NCBI GenBank assembly: GCA_937944105.1
Contig: CALDZP010000049.1
Location: 1-43,481 of the forward strand
Origin: an uncultured Ignavibacteria bacterium
GTDB taxonomy: Bacteria; Bacteroidota; Ignavibacteria; Ch128b
Length of the DNA: 43,481 bases
Direction of reading: 5' to 3'
The translations under genes were made by a program, and so were the position numbers. The stretch's first letter is position 1; each line of letters begins with the position of its first letter. Below the pieces are notes generated by a model. The model made no database searches and was not told the origin of the DNA. It was given only the letters and a program-made list of their open reading frames with translations. Positions 1 to 7,492 of the stretch are shown one piece after another.

Positions 1-24
1 TTTTGCATCTTTGTGTTTATGTCA

Positions 25-110
25 AGGATTGCTTCGTCGTTTCACTCCTCGCAATGACTACTACAAGGGAACTGTCATTGCGACCCGCCAAAGTCGGGGA
101 AGCAATCTTT
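25..110. repeat. R-F inverted repeat pair 1
   Basis: The R unit (25-58) runs from AGGATTGCTTCG to CTCGCAATGAC. After a 15-base spacer the F unit (74-110) runs from GTCATTGCGAC to GGGGAAGCAATCTTT. The centre of F carries CCCGCCAAAGTCGGGG, which can form its own small stem. The spacer TACTACAAGGGAACT is almost identical to that of pair 4 (537-550), pointing to a duplication of the whole pair. Confidence 0.85.
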
Positions 111-122
111 TCTCTCATTCCA

Positions 123-200
123 GTCATTGCGGGCGGAGCGAAGAATTATTTTCTCTTATTCCAGTCATTGCGACCCGCCAAAGGCGGGGAAGCAATCTTT
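123..200. repeat. Two additional F-type repeat units
   Basis: A shortened F unit (123-143, GTCATTGCGGGCGGAGCGAAG) has lost its CAATC end. A full F unit (164-200) has the CCCGCCAAAGGCGGGG centre, a close match to the unit at 74-110. Both are preceded by the short direct repeat TTCCA or CATTCCA, which suggests they arose by local tandem duplication of F alone. Confidence 0.75.
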
Positions 201-247
201 TGTGGTTATGGCAAAAATTTTCACTTTGCATCTTTGTGTTTTTGTGA

Positions 248-325
248 AAGATTGCTTCGTCGTTTCACTCCTCGCAATGACTGCTAATTGAGATAGTCAT
301 TGCGAGCGGAGCGAAGCAATCTTTT
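248..325. repeat. R-F inverted repeat pair 2
   Basis: The R unit 248-281 and F unit 296-325 are separated by 14 bases. The outer arms AAAGATTGCTTCG and CGAAGCAATCTTT are perfect complements, as are the inner arms CTCGCAATGAC and GTCATTGCGAG, so the pair would form a long imperfect hairpin. Confidence 0.85.
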
Positions 326-370
326 CTAATTAAACCAATGATTTCCATTTTGCATCTTTGTGTTTTTGTA

Positions 371-457
371 AAGGATTGCTTCGAGACAGCCAGAGGCTGC
401 CTCTCGCAATGACTGCTAAGAGAAAATGTCATTGCGAGCGGAGCGAAGCAATCTTTT
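371..457. repeat. R-F inverted repeat pair 3, variant centre
   Basis: The R unit 371-413 is longer than the others. Its centre is replaced by GAGACAGCC-AGA-GGCTGCCTCTC, itself a hairpin. The ends AAGGATTGCTTCG and CTCGCAATGAC are kept. The F unit follows at 428-457 after 14 bases. A changed centre that still pairs suggests that structure rather than sequence is maintained. Confidence 0.85.
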
Positions 458-501
458 CTGGTTAAGCTAATTATTTCTCAATTTGTTTTTATGCTTTTGT
501 G

Positions 502-592
502 AAAGATTGCTTCGTCGTTTCACTCCTCGCAATGACTACTACAAGGAACTGTCATTGCGAGTTTCGATGAAAATTGTGGAAAAGCAATATTT
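502..592. repeat. R-F inverted repeat pair 4, decayed F arm
   Basis: The R unit 502-536 is intact. The F unit 551-592 keeps GTCATTGCGAG at its start and AAGCAATATTT at its end, but the centre has diverged to TTTCGATGAAAATTGTGG. A further, more degraded copy (CATTGCGG...GCGCAATCTTT) may lie at 621-663. Confidence 0.75.
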
Positions 593-766
593 TGTGGTAA
601 AGCCCAAAATCTCCAAAATGCATTGCGGTTCATTTGTGAGGTAATAAGTTAGCGCAATCTTTAATTGATTTTTGAAATAATGAATTTTAAAAAGTTTTTA
701 ATTAATAAAAATGTAGTCTAAAGCTTTTTTACCCTGCTACTCTAATTCTTGATTACAAAAGAAAAA

Positions 767-1198
767 TTAATCTAAACTAAAATCCTGACTAACTTCAAAA
801 GTAGTGTTATTCAACAAATCTTTTCCACGCATTATTAATTTATATTTACCCAGAGGATAAGATTGATCCAAGACAAAATTAACTTCTAAATTTAAGTACT
901 TACCAAATTTCTCACTTTGAATTCCTATTGAATCTAATTTCGCAATTGATCTAATTGTTCTATTGTCTGGAGTTATTAAATCAGCATCAAGGAGGATATG
1001 AAATTTATAATTCCCGTTGTCCTTAATTGTCTTAAATCCTTCAACTTTAACAGATGCATAAACTTCCTGCTGAGTTGATTCCTCATCAAGTGGTATTGAA
1101 TAAATATCTAAATCATAAATTCTAAAATCAACTTTTTCTTCTTTAGAACAACCAAGAATTAACAATGAAAGAAAGAATGAAACTAAAATCATTCTCAT
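767..1198 (-). CDS. Small lipoprotein of unknown function
   Basis: The 143-residue product has a clear type II signal peptide: charged MRM, a hydrophobic stretch and the lipobox LILGC, so the protein should be lipidated on Cys17 and anchored to a membrane facing the periplasm. The mature part (KEEKVDFRIYDLDIY onward) looks all-beta, like a single immunoglobulin-type sandwich, but I recognise no family. A GAGGT Shine-Dalgarno sequence precedes the ATG. It is the last gene of a five-gene minus-strand series behind the barrel protein at 1240-2859, 41 bases away, so it may work with that outer-membrane protein. No transcription terminator is evident between its stop codon and the repeat array. 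Confidence 0.7.
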   Translation of the reverse strand: MRMILVSFFLSLLILGCSKEEKVDFRIYDLDIYSIPLDEESTQQEVYASVKVEGFKTIKDNGNYKFHILLDADLITPDNRTIRSIAKLDSIGIQSEKFGKYLNLEVNFVLDQSYPLGKYKLIMRGKDLLNNTTFEVSQDFSLD

Positions 1199-1239
1199 AA
1201 AGACCTCGTTAATTGTTCGAAAATTTAAACTGATAATTT

Positions 1240-2859
1240 TTAGAATTCATAACCCAACTTCAACCCATAATCAAATTTTTTCAAACCAAATAATTGATCT
1301 TTTGACAGTGATTCTTGAAAGAAAGTTTGCAAATTAACATATGGAATTATTTGAAATCCTTTATAAAACAAATCAAACTTATAACCAGAAGAAAATGCAA
1401 CGATTAAAAGATTGAAATATTTTGGATTAATATTAGCCGGGGTCGGATTTAATCTTAATATTCCAACTTTTGTACTGAAATATAATTTATTTAAACTTTC
1501 AAATGGATAGAAACCTAAACCTGATAAAACTGCAAAAGCTACTTCATCAAACCTAAGTTGAAGATAATCATTTGAGATTTTTCTATTGGACTTCCAGTAA
1601 GAAAGTGTGTTAATGTTAAATAAATTATCGCTTAATTGAATTTCTAAATCTAACTCATAAGTCGAAAAATTACCTGTTTCATCAAAATTAAAATTAGCAT
1701 AACTTTTTGCCCAGTTCCCAATCGGTAATGAGTTAGAAATTCCAAAAGCAAAACCCAATTTCTTCGCATAAATTGATTTATTTTCTAAATGTTGTTTTTG
1801 TGCATTATACCAATTAATTTTTTTATTTAATGTAATATCGAAAGTCTCATAACCATAAATTTGAGGACTTAAAAAACTTCCTGTTGAAAATAATCTACCG
1901 CCAAATCCCAATCCAAGAGAATAATCAAGGTATGAAAATGAAACTTGCATCCCGTAATTATAAAATCCCTTTGAATATTTACCTGTGGATAAACCGACAA
2001 AATATTTAATTCCATAGCTTATTCTATTCGAAACATTTATTGGATTGCTACTTAATGTTAAGCCAAATTTTGTATCAAAAAATTGATTAAAATCTTTCCA
2101 ACTTTTAAATAATGCTTTAAATGAATTATCGGGCACACCATTAGTATGACTAATAAGAACTTTTCTAAACTCAATAAGAGAGTTTATATTCCCAGGATAA
2201 AAAGACAATAAATTATAATTAAAACCTAAAAGGAAAAGAGATGGATTTTCACCAAAAAAATCTTTCCCTAATTTGTCTTTTAATTTTACTCTATCACCAA
2301 AATTCATAAAAGACATTCCAATAATTAAATTTCTACCCAACAATTTTTCAGAATAAGACAAACCTGCACTTAACATTAAGTGTTTTCCTTTAAATTCATA
2401 ACCTTCACTAATGCCATAAGTAAATTTTACCCCTGTGGTAAGTTTTTCGTTTAGAATATGTGCATATCCAAATGAAAAAGTCCTTTCATAATTTTCATGT
2501 TCTTTTATAATATTTCCATACTGATCTATCTCTTTAGCTTTTTCAAGTTCCCAGTTTGAATACTCCAGTCCAAAATAATGTTTATCATAATTGAAAGTAA
2601 CGACCATATTACTCAATGGTTGTTGTTTACCCCACCAGAAATACAATGGATTTCGGAAGAATGAAATAGTTGCACCATTTTCATATGTGAGATTTGCTGG
2701 ATTTCCAGCCATTGCATTCACCGGGTCGAGTAATGTCAAATTTTGTTCACCTGTACCAATTGCCATAGAACTTCTTCCTAATCGCAAATGATAAAATACT
2801 TGACCAAACGAGATGTCAAAAAATAAAACTAGAAGGAAAATTGAGATTATTCTTTTCAT
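1240..2859 (-). CDS. PorV/PorQ-like outer-membrane beta-barrel protein
   Basis: The product (539 residues) starts with a signal peptide (MKRIISIFLLVLFFDISFGQ). The mature start, FYHLRLGRSSMAIGTGEQNL, followed by DPVNAMAGNPANLTYENG, matches the pattern shared by PorV/PorQ and FadL-type barrels ('LR.G..S.AMG....', '..NPA.L'). Alternating beta-strand sequence continues to a C-terminal Phe (LGYEF), the usual outer-membrane insertion signal. PorV-type proteins shuttle T9SS cargo from SprA to the surface or anchor it. The product is longer than typical PorV (about 390 residues) or PorQ, so it may be a paralogue with another role. An AGAAGGAAG ribosome site precedes the start. It sits just downstream of two T9SS cargo genes, in line with a secretion-related job. 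Family assignment is moderate; the outer-membrane location is strong. Confidence 0.62.
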   Translation of the reverse strand: MKRIISIFLLVLFFDISFGQVFYHLRLGRSSMAIGTGEQNLTLLDPVNAMAGNPANLTYENGATISFFRNPLYFWWGKQQPLSNMVVTFNYDKHYFGLEYSNWELEKAKEIDQYGNIIKEHENYERTFSFGYAHILNEKLTTGVKFTYGISEGYEFKGKHLMLSAGLSYSEKLLGRNLIIGMSFMNFGDRVKLKDKLGKDFFGENPSLFLLGFNYNLLSFYPGNINSLIEFRKVLISHTNGVPDNSFKALFKSWKDFNQFFDTKFGLTLSSNPINVSNRISYGIKYFVGLSTGKYSKGFYNYGMQVSFSYLDYSLGLGFGGRLFSTGSFLSPQIYGYETFDITLNKKINWYNAQKQHLENKSIYAKKLGFAFGISNSLPIGNWAKSYANFNFDETGNFSTYELDLEIQLSDNLFNINTLSYWKSNRKISNDYLQLRFDEVAFAVLSGLGFYPFESLNKLYFSTKVGILRLNPTPANINPKYFNLLIVAFSSGYKFDLFYKGFQIIPYVNLQTFFQESLSKDQLFGLKKFDYGLKLGYEF

Positions 2860-2904
2860 GTAGCTTCCTTCTATTTTTTTATTCTTCCATCAAGATAATA
2901 TTCT

Positions 2905-5721
2905 CTATTTTAAGACGATCATTTTCTTTTGAGAAATAAAATCCTCAGTCATCAATCGATAAAAATAAATTCCACTTGAAAATGTCGAAGCATCAAATGA
3001 TTTCAAATATGAACCTGCTTTTTGAAAATCGTCTACAAGAGTTATAACTTCCTGTCCAAGTGTATTATATACTTTTAATTGTACTTTTGTATCTATTGGT
3101 AAATCATAGGAAATGTAAGTTACTGGATTAAATGGGTTCGGATAATTTTGATATAGTTCAAATTTTGATGGCAAAATTTCGTTGGTATACTCAACAGAAG
3201 TTAATAGACCTGGTTCAGGTGAAGGCAATTTCTTAGTGGTATAAATACGAAATTCTCCTGGCTGAAGATTAATTGTCATTTGAGTATTTGTTACATTTAA
3301 ACTATCGCCATAAAAATAATTATACCACCATCCAGTACTTTGAAAATTTGGAGAAACAGTTCTTTGTACAACATCAAAGTTTCCAACAATTGCAACATTC
3401 ATTGAATCATGATTTAACCACAATCTTTTAACTGATCCACTAAAATCAGTTGTAAAATTCGTTGGCTTAGTGAAAACCGCATAACTTTTCCTCAAATCAA
3501 TTAATGTTGCAAATGTTTTGTAGAGTTTGTTTCTATTTGCATCTAAGAAGTATCCCCATCTGATTGGTTTTGGACCAGTTCTTCCATTGTATTCAATTGA
3601 ATAATCGTATCCAAGTTCACCGAATTGCCAGATCATTTTTGGACCTGGAACAGTAAAGAAAAATGCTCCAGCAAGTTTTATTCGTTCCAGCGCAGTTGCA
3701 AGATTTTTGATATTATAACTTCCGCTTGAATTTCCATAGACTAAATTTTTATACATCAATCTCTCTTCATCATGACTTTCCATATAACCAACAAGATGAG
3801 GTTTTGAAAAACCACGAGCTTTATAAGAAACTCGAGTAAAATCAGATTTACCTCCATCATGCCATCCCATAGTTGCTTCGTTGTAATTATAATTCATGTT
3901 TCCCCAGCTTAACATTCCATAATTTGTAAGAACCTGTTCTTCCGCATCCACGGCAAAATGTTCTAAAATGACATAAGCTGTTGAATCAAATTTCCAGATT
4001 GAATCGGCATAAGCTTTCAAAATATTTATCCTCGATTGATCGTATTGTCCCCACAACCCGACATCATTACCAGAATTTGTTTGAGTAAATCCTTTTGACA
4101 AATCAAATCTGAATCCATCCACTTTATATTCTTGTAAATAAAACTTCAGTGCCTGTGCAACTAATTCTTTTGTAGCTGGACTTTCATGATTGAAATCATA
4201 TCCAACATTGTAAGGATGTTTTGGAATTGGATTGAAGTATGGACTATTTGAAGCAGGTCTTTGATTTGTTTCATCCCACCACATTCTTACAAGCGATGAC
4301 TGTCCAAAGTTATGATTAAAAACAACATCTAAAATTACAGCAAATCCCATCTGATGAGCTTTATCAATGAAGGCTTTTAGTGCATTTTTAGTTCCATAAT
4401 ATTTATCCATTGCGAAATAAAATGTTGTATTATATCCCCAGCTTTCATTTCCTTCAAACTCATTTATTGGCATTAGTTCAATTGCATTTACACCAAGTTT
4501 TTTCAAATAATTTAATGTATCAGCTAAAGTTTTATAGTCATGAGTAGAAAGAAAATCACGAAGTAAAAGTTCATAAATTACAAGTTCAGTTTTATCTGGT
4601 CTTTGGAAATTAGTAACCTGCCAGTTGTATTTTGTTTCATTGATCTGAAAAACTGATACAAGATGAGTTGTTTTTCCAAATGGATAAGGTTTAAGATTCG
4701 GATAAACAGATGGTGGGATATATTGATCATTCCAGGGATCAAGAATTTTTTCGGTAAAGGGATCAGCAACTTTTAATTTACCATCTATGTAATATTGATA
4801 ACCATATTCTTCATAAGAATTTAAATTATTTATTTGAATCCAGAATCGATTCCCATCAGGAGTTTTTTTCATGTAGTAATTTGGATCAACTTCCCAATTT
4901 GTAAAATCACCGACCACATAAACATAATTTTTATAAGGTGCATATAAACAAAGTATAACGCTTGTACTGTCTATTACATTTACTCCATTTTTTATTCCAG
5001 CAGGTAACTCAGCAATTTGAACTGGAGCTCTTACTATAAAATAATTTGAATCAACTTTTACGTTTCCCACTGAATCTGTAGCAACAGCTCGAAGATTGAA
5101 TCTACCATGATTGAAAAACATCATTGTTCGACTTAAATAAGAGGTATCCGTTTGAGCAATTAAAGAATCATTTAGATAAAGTTTAAGAGATGTTGAACCT
5201 ACAGAAACAGCTGTAATTGTTATATTCTGTGAAGTGTTTATAATAGTTCCTTTTTCAAATGGACTTAGAAAACGAACATTAAGACCGGGTTTGTATAAAG
5301 GGAGAAAAATATCGCTTCCATCGACATCGCGACCGACTTTGCTACCATCAGCATTTCTGAAAACGAAGGCAAGTTTTAGAATATCTTCTGAATCAGGAAC
5401 ACCATAGTATTGAGGAATATTTATAGTAATTCGCCAAATATTATTTCCTATATATTGAATTTGTGGTTGATTAACTGGAGAACCCCATGTTGTTTTTACA
5501 TATCGCCAATCATTTGGGTGACGGCTCAAATTTGTAATCACTCCAGTATGAACATAAATTGGGAAAACCCCTATTAAAGCACCATTACCTTTGGTTACAT
5601 CATAATCAATGGTTATGACATCGTTTCGAGTTGCAAAGTAAGGAGTCCATTGCAAAACTTGTCCTTGTGAAATCCCTTCCAAAAATAAAATCAGTATCAA
5701 AAAAAATTTTATTTTCTTCAT
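2905..5721 (-). CDS. Secreted GH13 alpha-amylase-family enzyme with T9SS sorting domain
   Basis: The 938-residue product has a signal peptide (about 1-20), an N-terminal beta-sandwich (about 25-150), an Ig-like domain (about 150-235) and a CBM48-like module (about 245-345, with VVGDFTNWEV). A GH13 barrel follows (about 375-780). GH13 hallmarks are visible: DVVFNH (465-470), GFRFD with nucleophile D540, ILEHF with acid/base E587, and ESHD with D651. A short beta domain precedes the C-terminal T9SS type A sorting domain (about 860-938, LYQNYPNPFNP to the final KKMIVLK). It should hydrolyse or rearrange alpha-glucans at the cell surface; exact specificity (amylase, pullulanase-like or branching) cannot be read from sequence alone. 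Its ATG overlaps the stop of the upstream gene in an ATGA, implying coupled translation. Confidence 0.9.
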   Translation of the reverse strand: MKKIKFFLILILFLEGISQGQVLQWTPYFATRNDVITIDYDVTKGNGALIGVFPIYVHTGVITNLSRHPNDWRYVKTTWGSPVNQPQIQYIGNNIWRITINIPQYYGVPDSEDILKLAFVFRNADGSKVGRDVDGSDIFLPLYKPGLNVRFLSPFEKGTIINTSQNITITAVSVGSTSLKLYLNDSLIAQTDTSYLSRTMMFFNHGRFNLRAVATDSVGNVKVDSNYFIVRAPVQIAELPAGIKNGVNVIDSTSVILCLYAPYKNYVYVVGDFTNWEVDPNYYMKKTPDGNRFWIQINNLNSYEEYGYQYYIDGKLKVADPFTEKILDPWNDQYIPPSVYPNLKPYPFGKTTHLVSVFQINETKYNWQVTNFQRPDKTELVIYELLLRDFLSTHDYKTLADTLNYLKKLGVNAIELMPINEFEGNESWGYNTTFYFAMDKYYGTKNALKAFIDKAHQMGFAVILDVVFNHNFGQSSLVRMWWDETNQRPASNSPYFNPIPKHPYNVGYDFNHESPATKELVAQALKFYLQEYKVDGFRFDLSKGFTQTNSGNDVGLWGQYDQSRINILKAYADSIWKFDSTAYVILEHFAVDAEEQVLTNYGMLSWGNMNYNYNEATMGWHDGGKSDFTRVSYKARGFSKPHLVGYMESHDEERLMYKNLVYGNSSGSYNIKNLATALERIKLAGAFFFTVPGPKMIWQFGELGYDYSIEYNGRTGPKPIRWGYFLDANRNKLYKTFATLIDLRKSYAVFTKPTNFTTDFSGSVKRLWLNHDSMNVAIVGNFDVVQRTVSPNFQSTGWWYNYFYGDSLNVTNTQMTINLQPGEFRIYTTKKLPSPEPGLLTSVEYTNEILPSKFELYQNYPNPFNPVTYISYDLPIDTKVQLKVYNTLGQEVITLVDDFQKAGSYLKSFDASTFSSGIYFYRLMTEDFISQKKMIVLK

Positions 5722-6854
5722 TTGACATACTCCATCTTTTTTGATTCAGTGTAATTTCCAATTTTGATTGTATAAATATAAGTTCCTGAACTCAGTTTAT
5801 AATAATATCCATCAAACTCCATTTGATGATAACCATCTATATTCACTTGATTTTCTACTGACATAATTTCTCTACCAAGAGTATCTGTAACTTTAAATGT
5901 CAATGTCTTACCAACATATTCTTTGGGTATAAAATATCTTATAAGTGTTGAGTAATTAAATGGATTAGGATAGTTCTGATATAATACAATTTTAGTTGGG
6001 ACAAGACTTAATTCTTCAACTAAAGTTTGAGGTAGTGCGGGACTTCCAGCATTAATCCAGGCAGTATAAATTAACGATGCCAATCGATTGCTTGCTTTTT
6101 GAAAGAGATACTTAGTAAAATTACCTGTGTAATTCCATAATTTGGAGTAATACAATTCACTATTAGTATTTCCAGCAACCGATTTAGCCATACTATCTGC
6201 TCTCAATAAATCATCCAGATATGAATATGATTCAAATAAGTAATCGAAGATAAAATTGATTGGTTCATTAATATAAACTACTGGTTCAGAAGAGAAAGTT
6301 ATCTCATTTTGAAAACGATTTATCATTTGAGTTTCGTATCTTGAATGAATTCCTCTTTGTCCTGTGAACTGTCCGTCGTAGTTTCTTGTTATGTGAAGTG
6401 GTTGGTGACCATCGGCAACATAATGTCCTAAATCAGCAGCAATTAATTTTGCTCTATCCCAATCTTTTCGTTGAAGTGCAGAAGTTAAAGAATCAAAAGT
6501 GGATTTAGTAGCCCAGGGTAGAATTCCCTGTTGCCAGACATAATCCCAGCCATATCTTGATATTAATGTATCAATGGAGTAGGGAAAATTGCCTGATAAG
6601 AATTCCTGATAATTATCAATATCAATGAAGTGTTTATTTCCTTCAGTGGGATCAGAACTTTTTCTATAGTCTGCATCAGATGCATGCTGAGCTAAAAATT
6701 CAGACCAGAGATTATAACCTACCATTTCTTGAGGAAAATGTTTTGTTGAGTTTCTATTAATCAAACTATGACCAACACTACCCCAACCAAAAATTTCCTT
6801 TGAAATTAAAAAAAGAATTATAAGCGATAGAATAAGTGGGATAATCTTTTTCAT
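5718..6854 (-). CDS. Secreted zinc phospholipase C / S1-P1 nuclease-like enzyme with T9SS sorting domain
   Basis: After a signal peptide (about 1-23) the mature protein would begin at Trp24. A free N-terminal Trp is a zinc ligand in both zinc phospholipase C and S1/P1 nucleases. Further candidate ligands appear in family order: H29, D60 or D62 (ASDADYR), H75 (NKHF), H144 and D148 (DLGHYVADGH), H154 and H170/E174 (GIHSRYE). The HSxYE pair resembles bacterial phospholipase C, whereas P1 nuclease has Asp there, so a lipase or phosphodiesterase role is favoured over a nuclease. Residues about 290-378 are a T9SS type A sorting domain (LYQNYPNPFNYST). I chose the ATG at 6854 because GGAG lies seven bases before it; a TTG at 6866 would overlap the upstream gene. 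The stop overlaps the amylase start by four bases. Confidence 0.8.
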   Translation of the reverse strand: MKKIIPLILSLIILFLISKEIFGWGSVGHSLINRNSTKHFPQEMVGYNLWSEFLAQHASDADYRKSSDPTEGNKHFIDIDNYQEFLSGNFPYSIDTLISRYGWDYVWQQGILPWATKSTFDSLTSALQRKDWDRAKLIAADLGHYVADGHQPLHITRNYDGQFTGQRGIHSRYETQMINRFQNEITFSSEPVVYINEPINFIFDYLFESYSYLDDLLRADSMAKSVAGNTNSELYYSKLWNYTGNFTKYLFQKASNRLASLIYTAWINAGSPALPQTLVEELSLVPTKIVLYQNYPNPFNYSTLIRYFIPKEYVGKTLTFKVTDTLGREIMSVENQVNIDGYHQMEFDGYYYKLSSGTYIYTIKIGNYTESKKMEYVK

Positions 6855-6855
6855 T

Positions 6856-7275
6856 TTATTCTCCAATAATTTGAACTATAATTTTTCTTTGTCTTGCTCT
6901 ATTGTCAAAATCGATATAAACTATTTGCTGCCATGTTCCAAGCAACAGATGACCTTTTGAAAAGGGAATTTGTAGAGAAGCACCAAGCATCGATGCTCTT
7001 AAGTGGGAATATCCATTACCATCGCCCCATGTCTTGTCATGATGATAAGAGCGATTTGAGGGAATTAATTTTTCAAAAAGCTCAGGTAAATCTTTTAATA
7101 AACCTGGTTCATATTCAATTGTAGTAATTCCTGCAGTAGAACCGACAGCAAAAACAAGAACATTCCCTTCTTTTATTCCACTTCTTGTAACTATATCTTG
7201 AACTTTAGTAGTTATATCAATTATATCTGCATTTCCTCTTGTATTTATCTCGATTTTATCTGTTATGACTTTCAT
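6856..7275 (-). CDS. YjbQ/UPF0047 family protein
   Basis: At 139 residues this is full length for the family. Signature segments are GSTAGITTIEYEPGL (about 46-60), the histidine-rich YHHD...WGDGNGYSHLRASMLG (about 77-99) and LGTWQQIVYIDFDNRARQR (about 112-130). Members are small trimeric cytosolic proteins; the E. coli protein has weak thiamine-phosphate synthase activity, and the true role is unsettled. The conserved His/Asp cluster suggests metal binding. An AAAGAGGT ribosome site precedes the ATG. It appears to be the first gene of the minus-strand series leading into two secreted hydrolases, with one base between its stop and the next start; a functional link to secretion is not obvious. 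Confidence 0.9.
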   Translation of the reverse strand: MKVITDKIEINTRGNADIIDITTKVQDIVTRSGIKEGNVLVFAVGSTAGITTIEYEPGLLKDLPELFEKLIPSNRSYHHDKTWGDGNGYSHLRASMLGASLQIPFSKGHLLLGTWQQIVYIDFDNRARQRKIIVQIIGE

Positions 7276-7318
7276 TGAAAATTTACCTCTTTTTTTAATT
7301 ATAAAATTCTAAGTATAA

Positions 7319-7474
7319 AATAATCAGATTAAAATATTTAAGGAAAATTCTTTTAGAGATGTAATTCAAAATATTTTAATTCCAGTTGAGTGTAAAGATA
7401 AATATTATTCAGCAGCTTATCACCCAAATTTCTTGCAAAGAAATATTGAAAATCAATTTATAAAAATTTGTTGA
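7319..7474 (+). pseudogene. Decayed C-terminal remnant resembling peptide methionine sulfoxide reductase A
   Basis: One plus-strand reading frame between a stop at 7316-7318 and a stop at 7472-7474 encodes 51 residues with no start codon. Its end, KYYSAAYHPNFLQRN (about 7400-7444), aligns without gaps to the MsrA C-terminal segment 'FYYAEDDHQQYLHKN' / 'FYPAEDYHQDYLxKN': the Tyr pair, the His, the Leu and the Asn match, while the usual AED and HQ have become AAY and HP. The preceding VIQNILIP fits the MsrA strand 'I.TEI.P'. Nothing of the catalytic N-terminal part (GCFWG) remains; the YjbQ gene begins only 44 bases to the left on the other strand. Loss of most of the gene and of conserved residues indicates a dead fragment. 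This rests on motif memory only. Confidence 0.45.
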
Positions 7475-7492
7475 ATGAAAGTAAATCACAAA

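Larger units (their letters stand above)
1..665. repeat. Array of inverted palindromic interspersed repeats
   Basis: This gene-free stretch is built from two mirror-image units: F, with the core GTCATTGCGAG...GAAGCAATCTTT, and R, its reverse complement. There are four R-then-F pairs (25-110, 248-325, 371-457, 502-592), each with a spacer of 14-15 bases, plus two extra F units (123-143 and 164-200) and a decayed copy near 621-663. Each R unit is preceded by a related flank, roughly TTGCATCTTTGTGTTTTTGT (about 4-24, 228-247, 351-370 and, degenerate, 484-501). The units are visibly richer in G+C than the neighbouring genes. Each pair can fold into a long hairpin. I recall similar CATTGCGAG/GAAGCAATC palindromes scattered through many environmental bacterial genomes, but cannot check that here. 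Open frames across the repeats have no protein-like features. The first base of the window already lies in a flank, so the array probably continues to the left. Confidence 0.9.

Noticed and set aside
3-287. Open frames of 94 and 78 codons across the left repeats
   Set aside because: They translate the repeat units themselves, lack ribosome sites and show repetitive, non-protein-like sequence.
1-600. CRISPR array
   Set aside because: The repeats occur in both orientations, with imperfect copies and very short or irregular spacers; no cas genes are present.
6855-6866. TTG start for the zinc phospholipase-like gene
   Set aside because: The ATG at 6854 has GGAG at the right distance and gives a standard signal peptide start.
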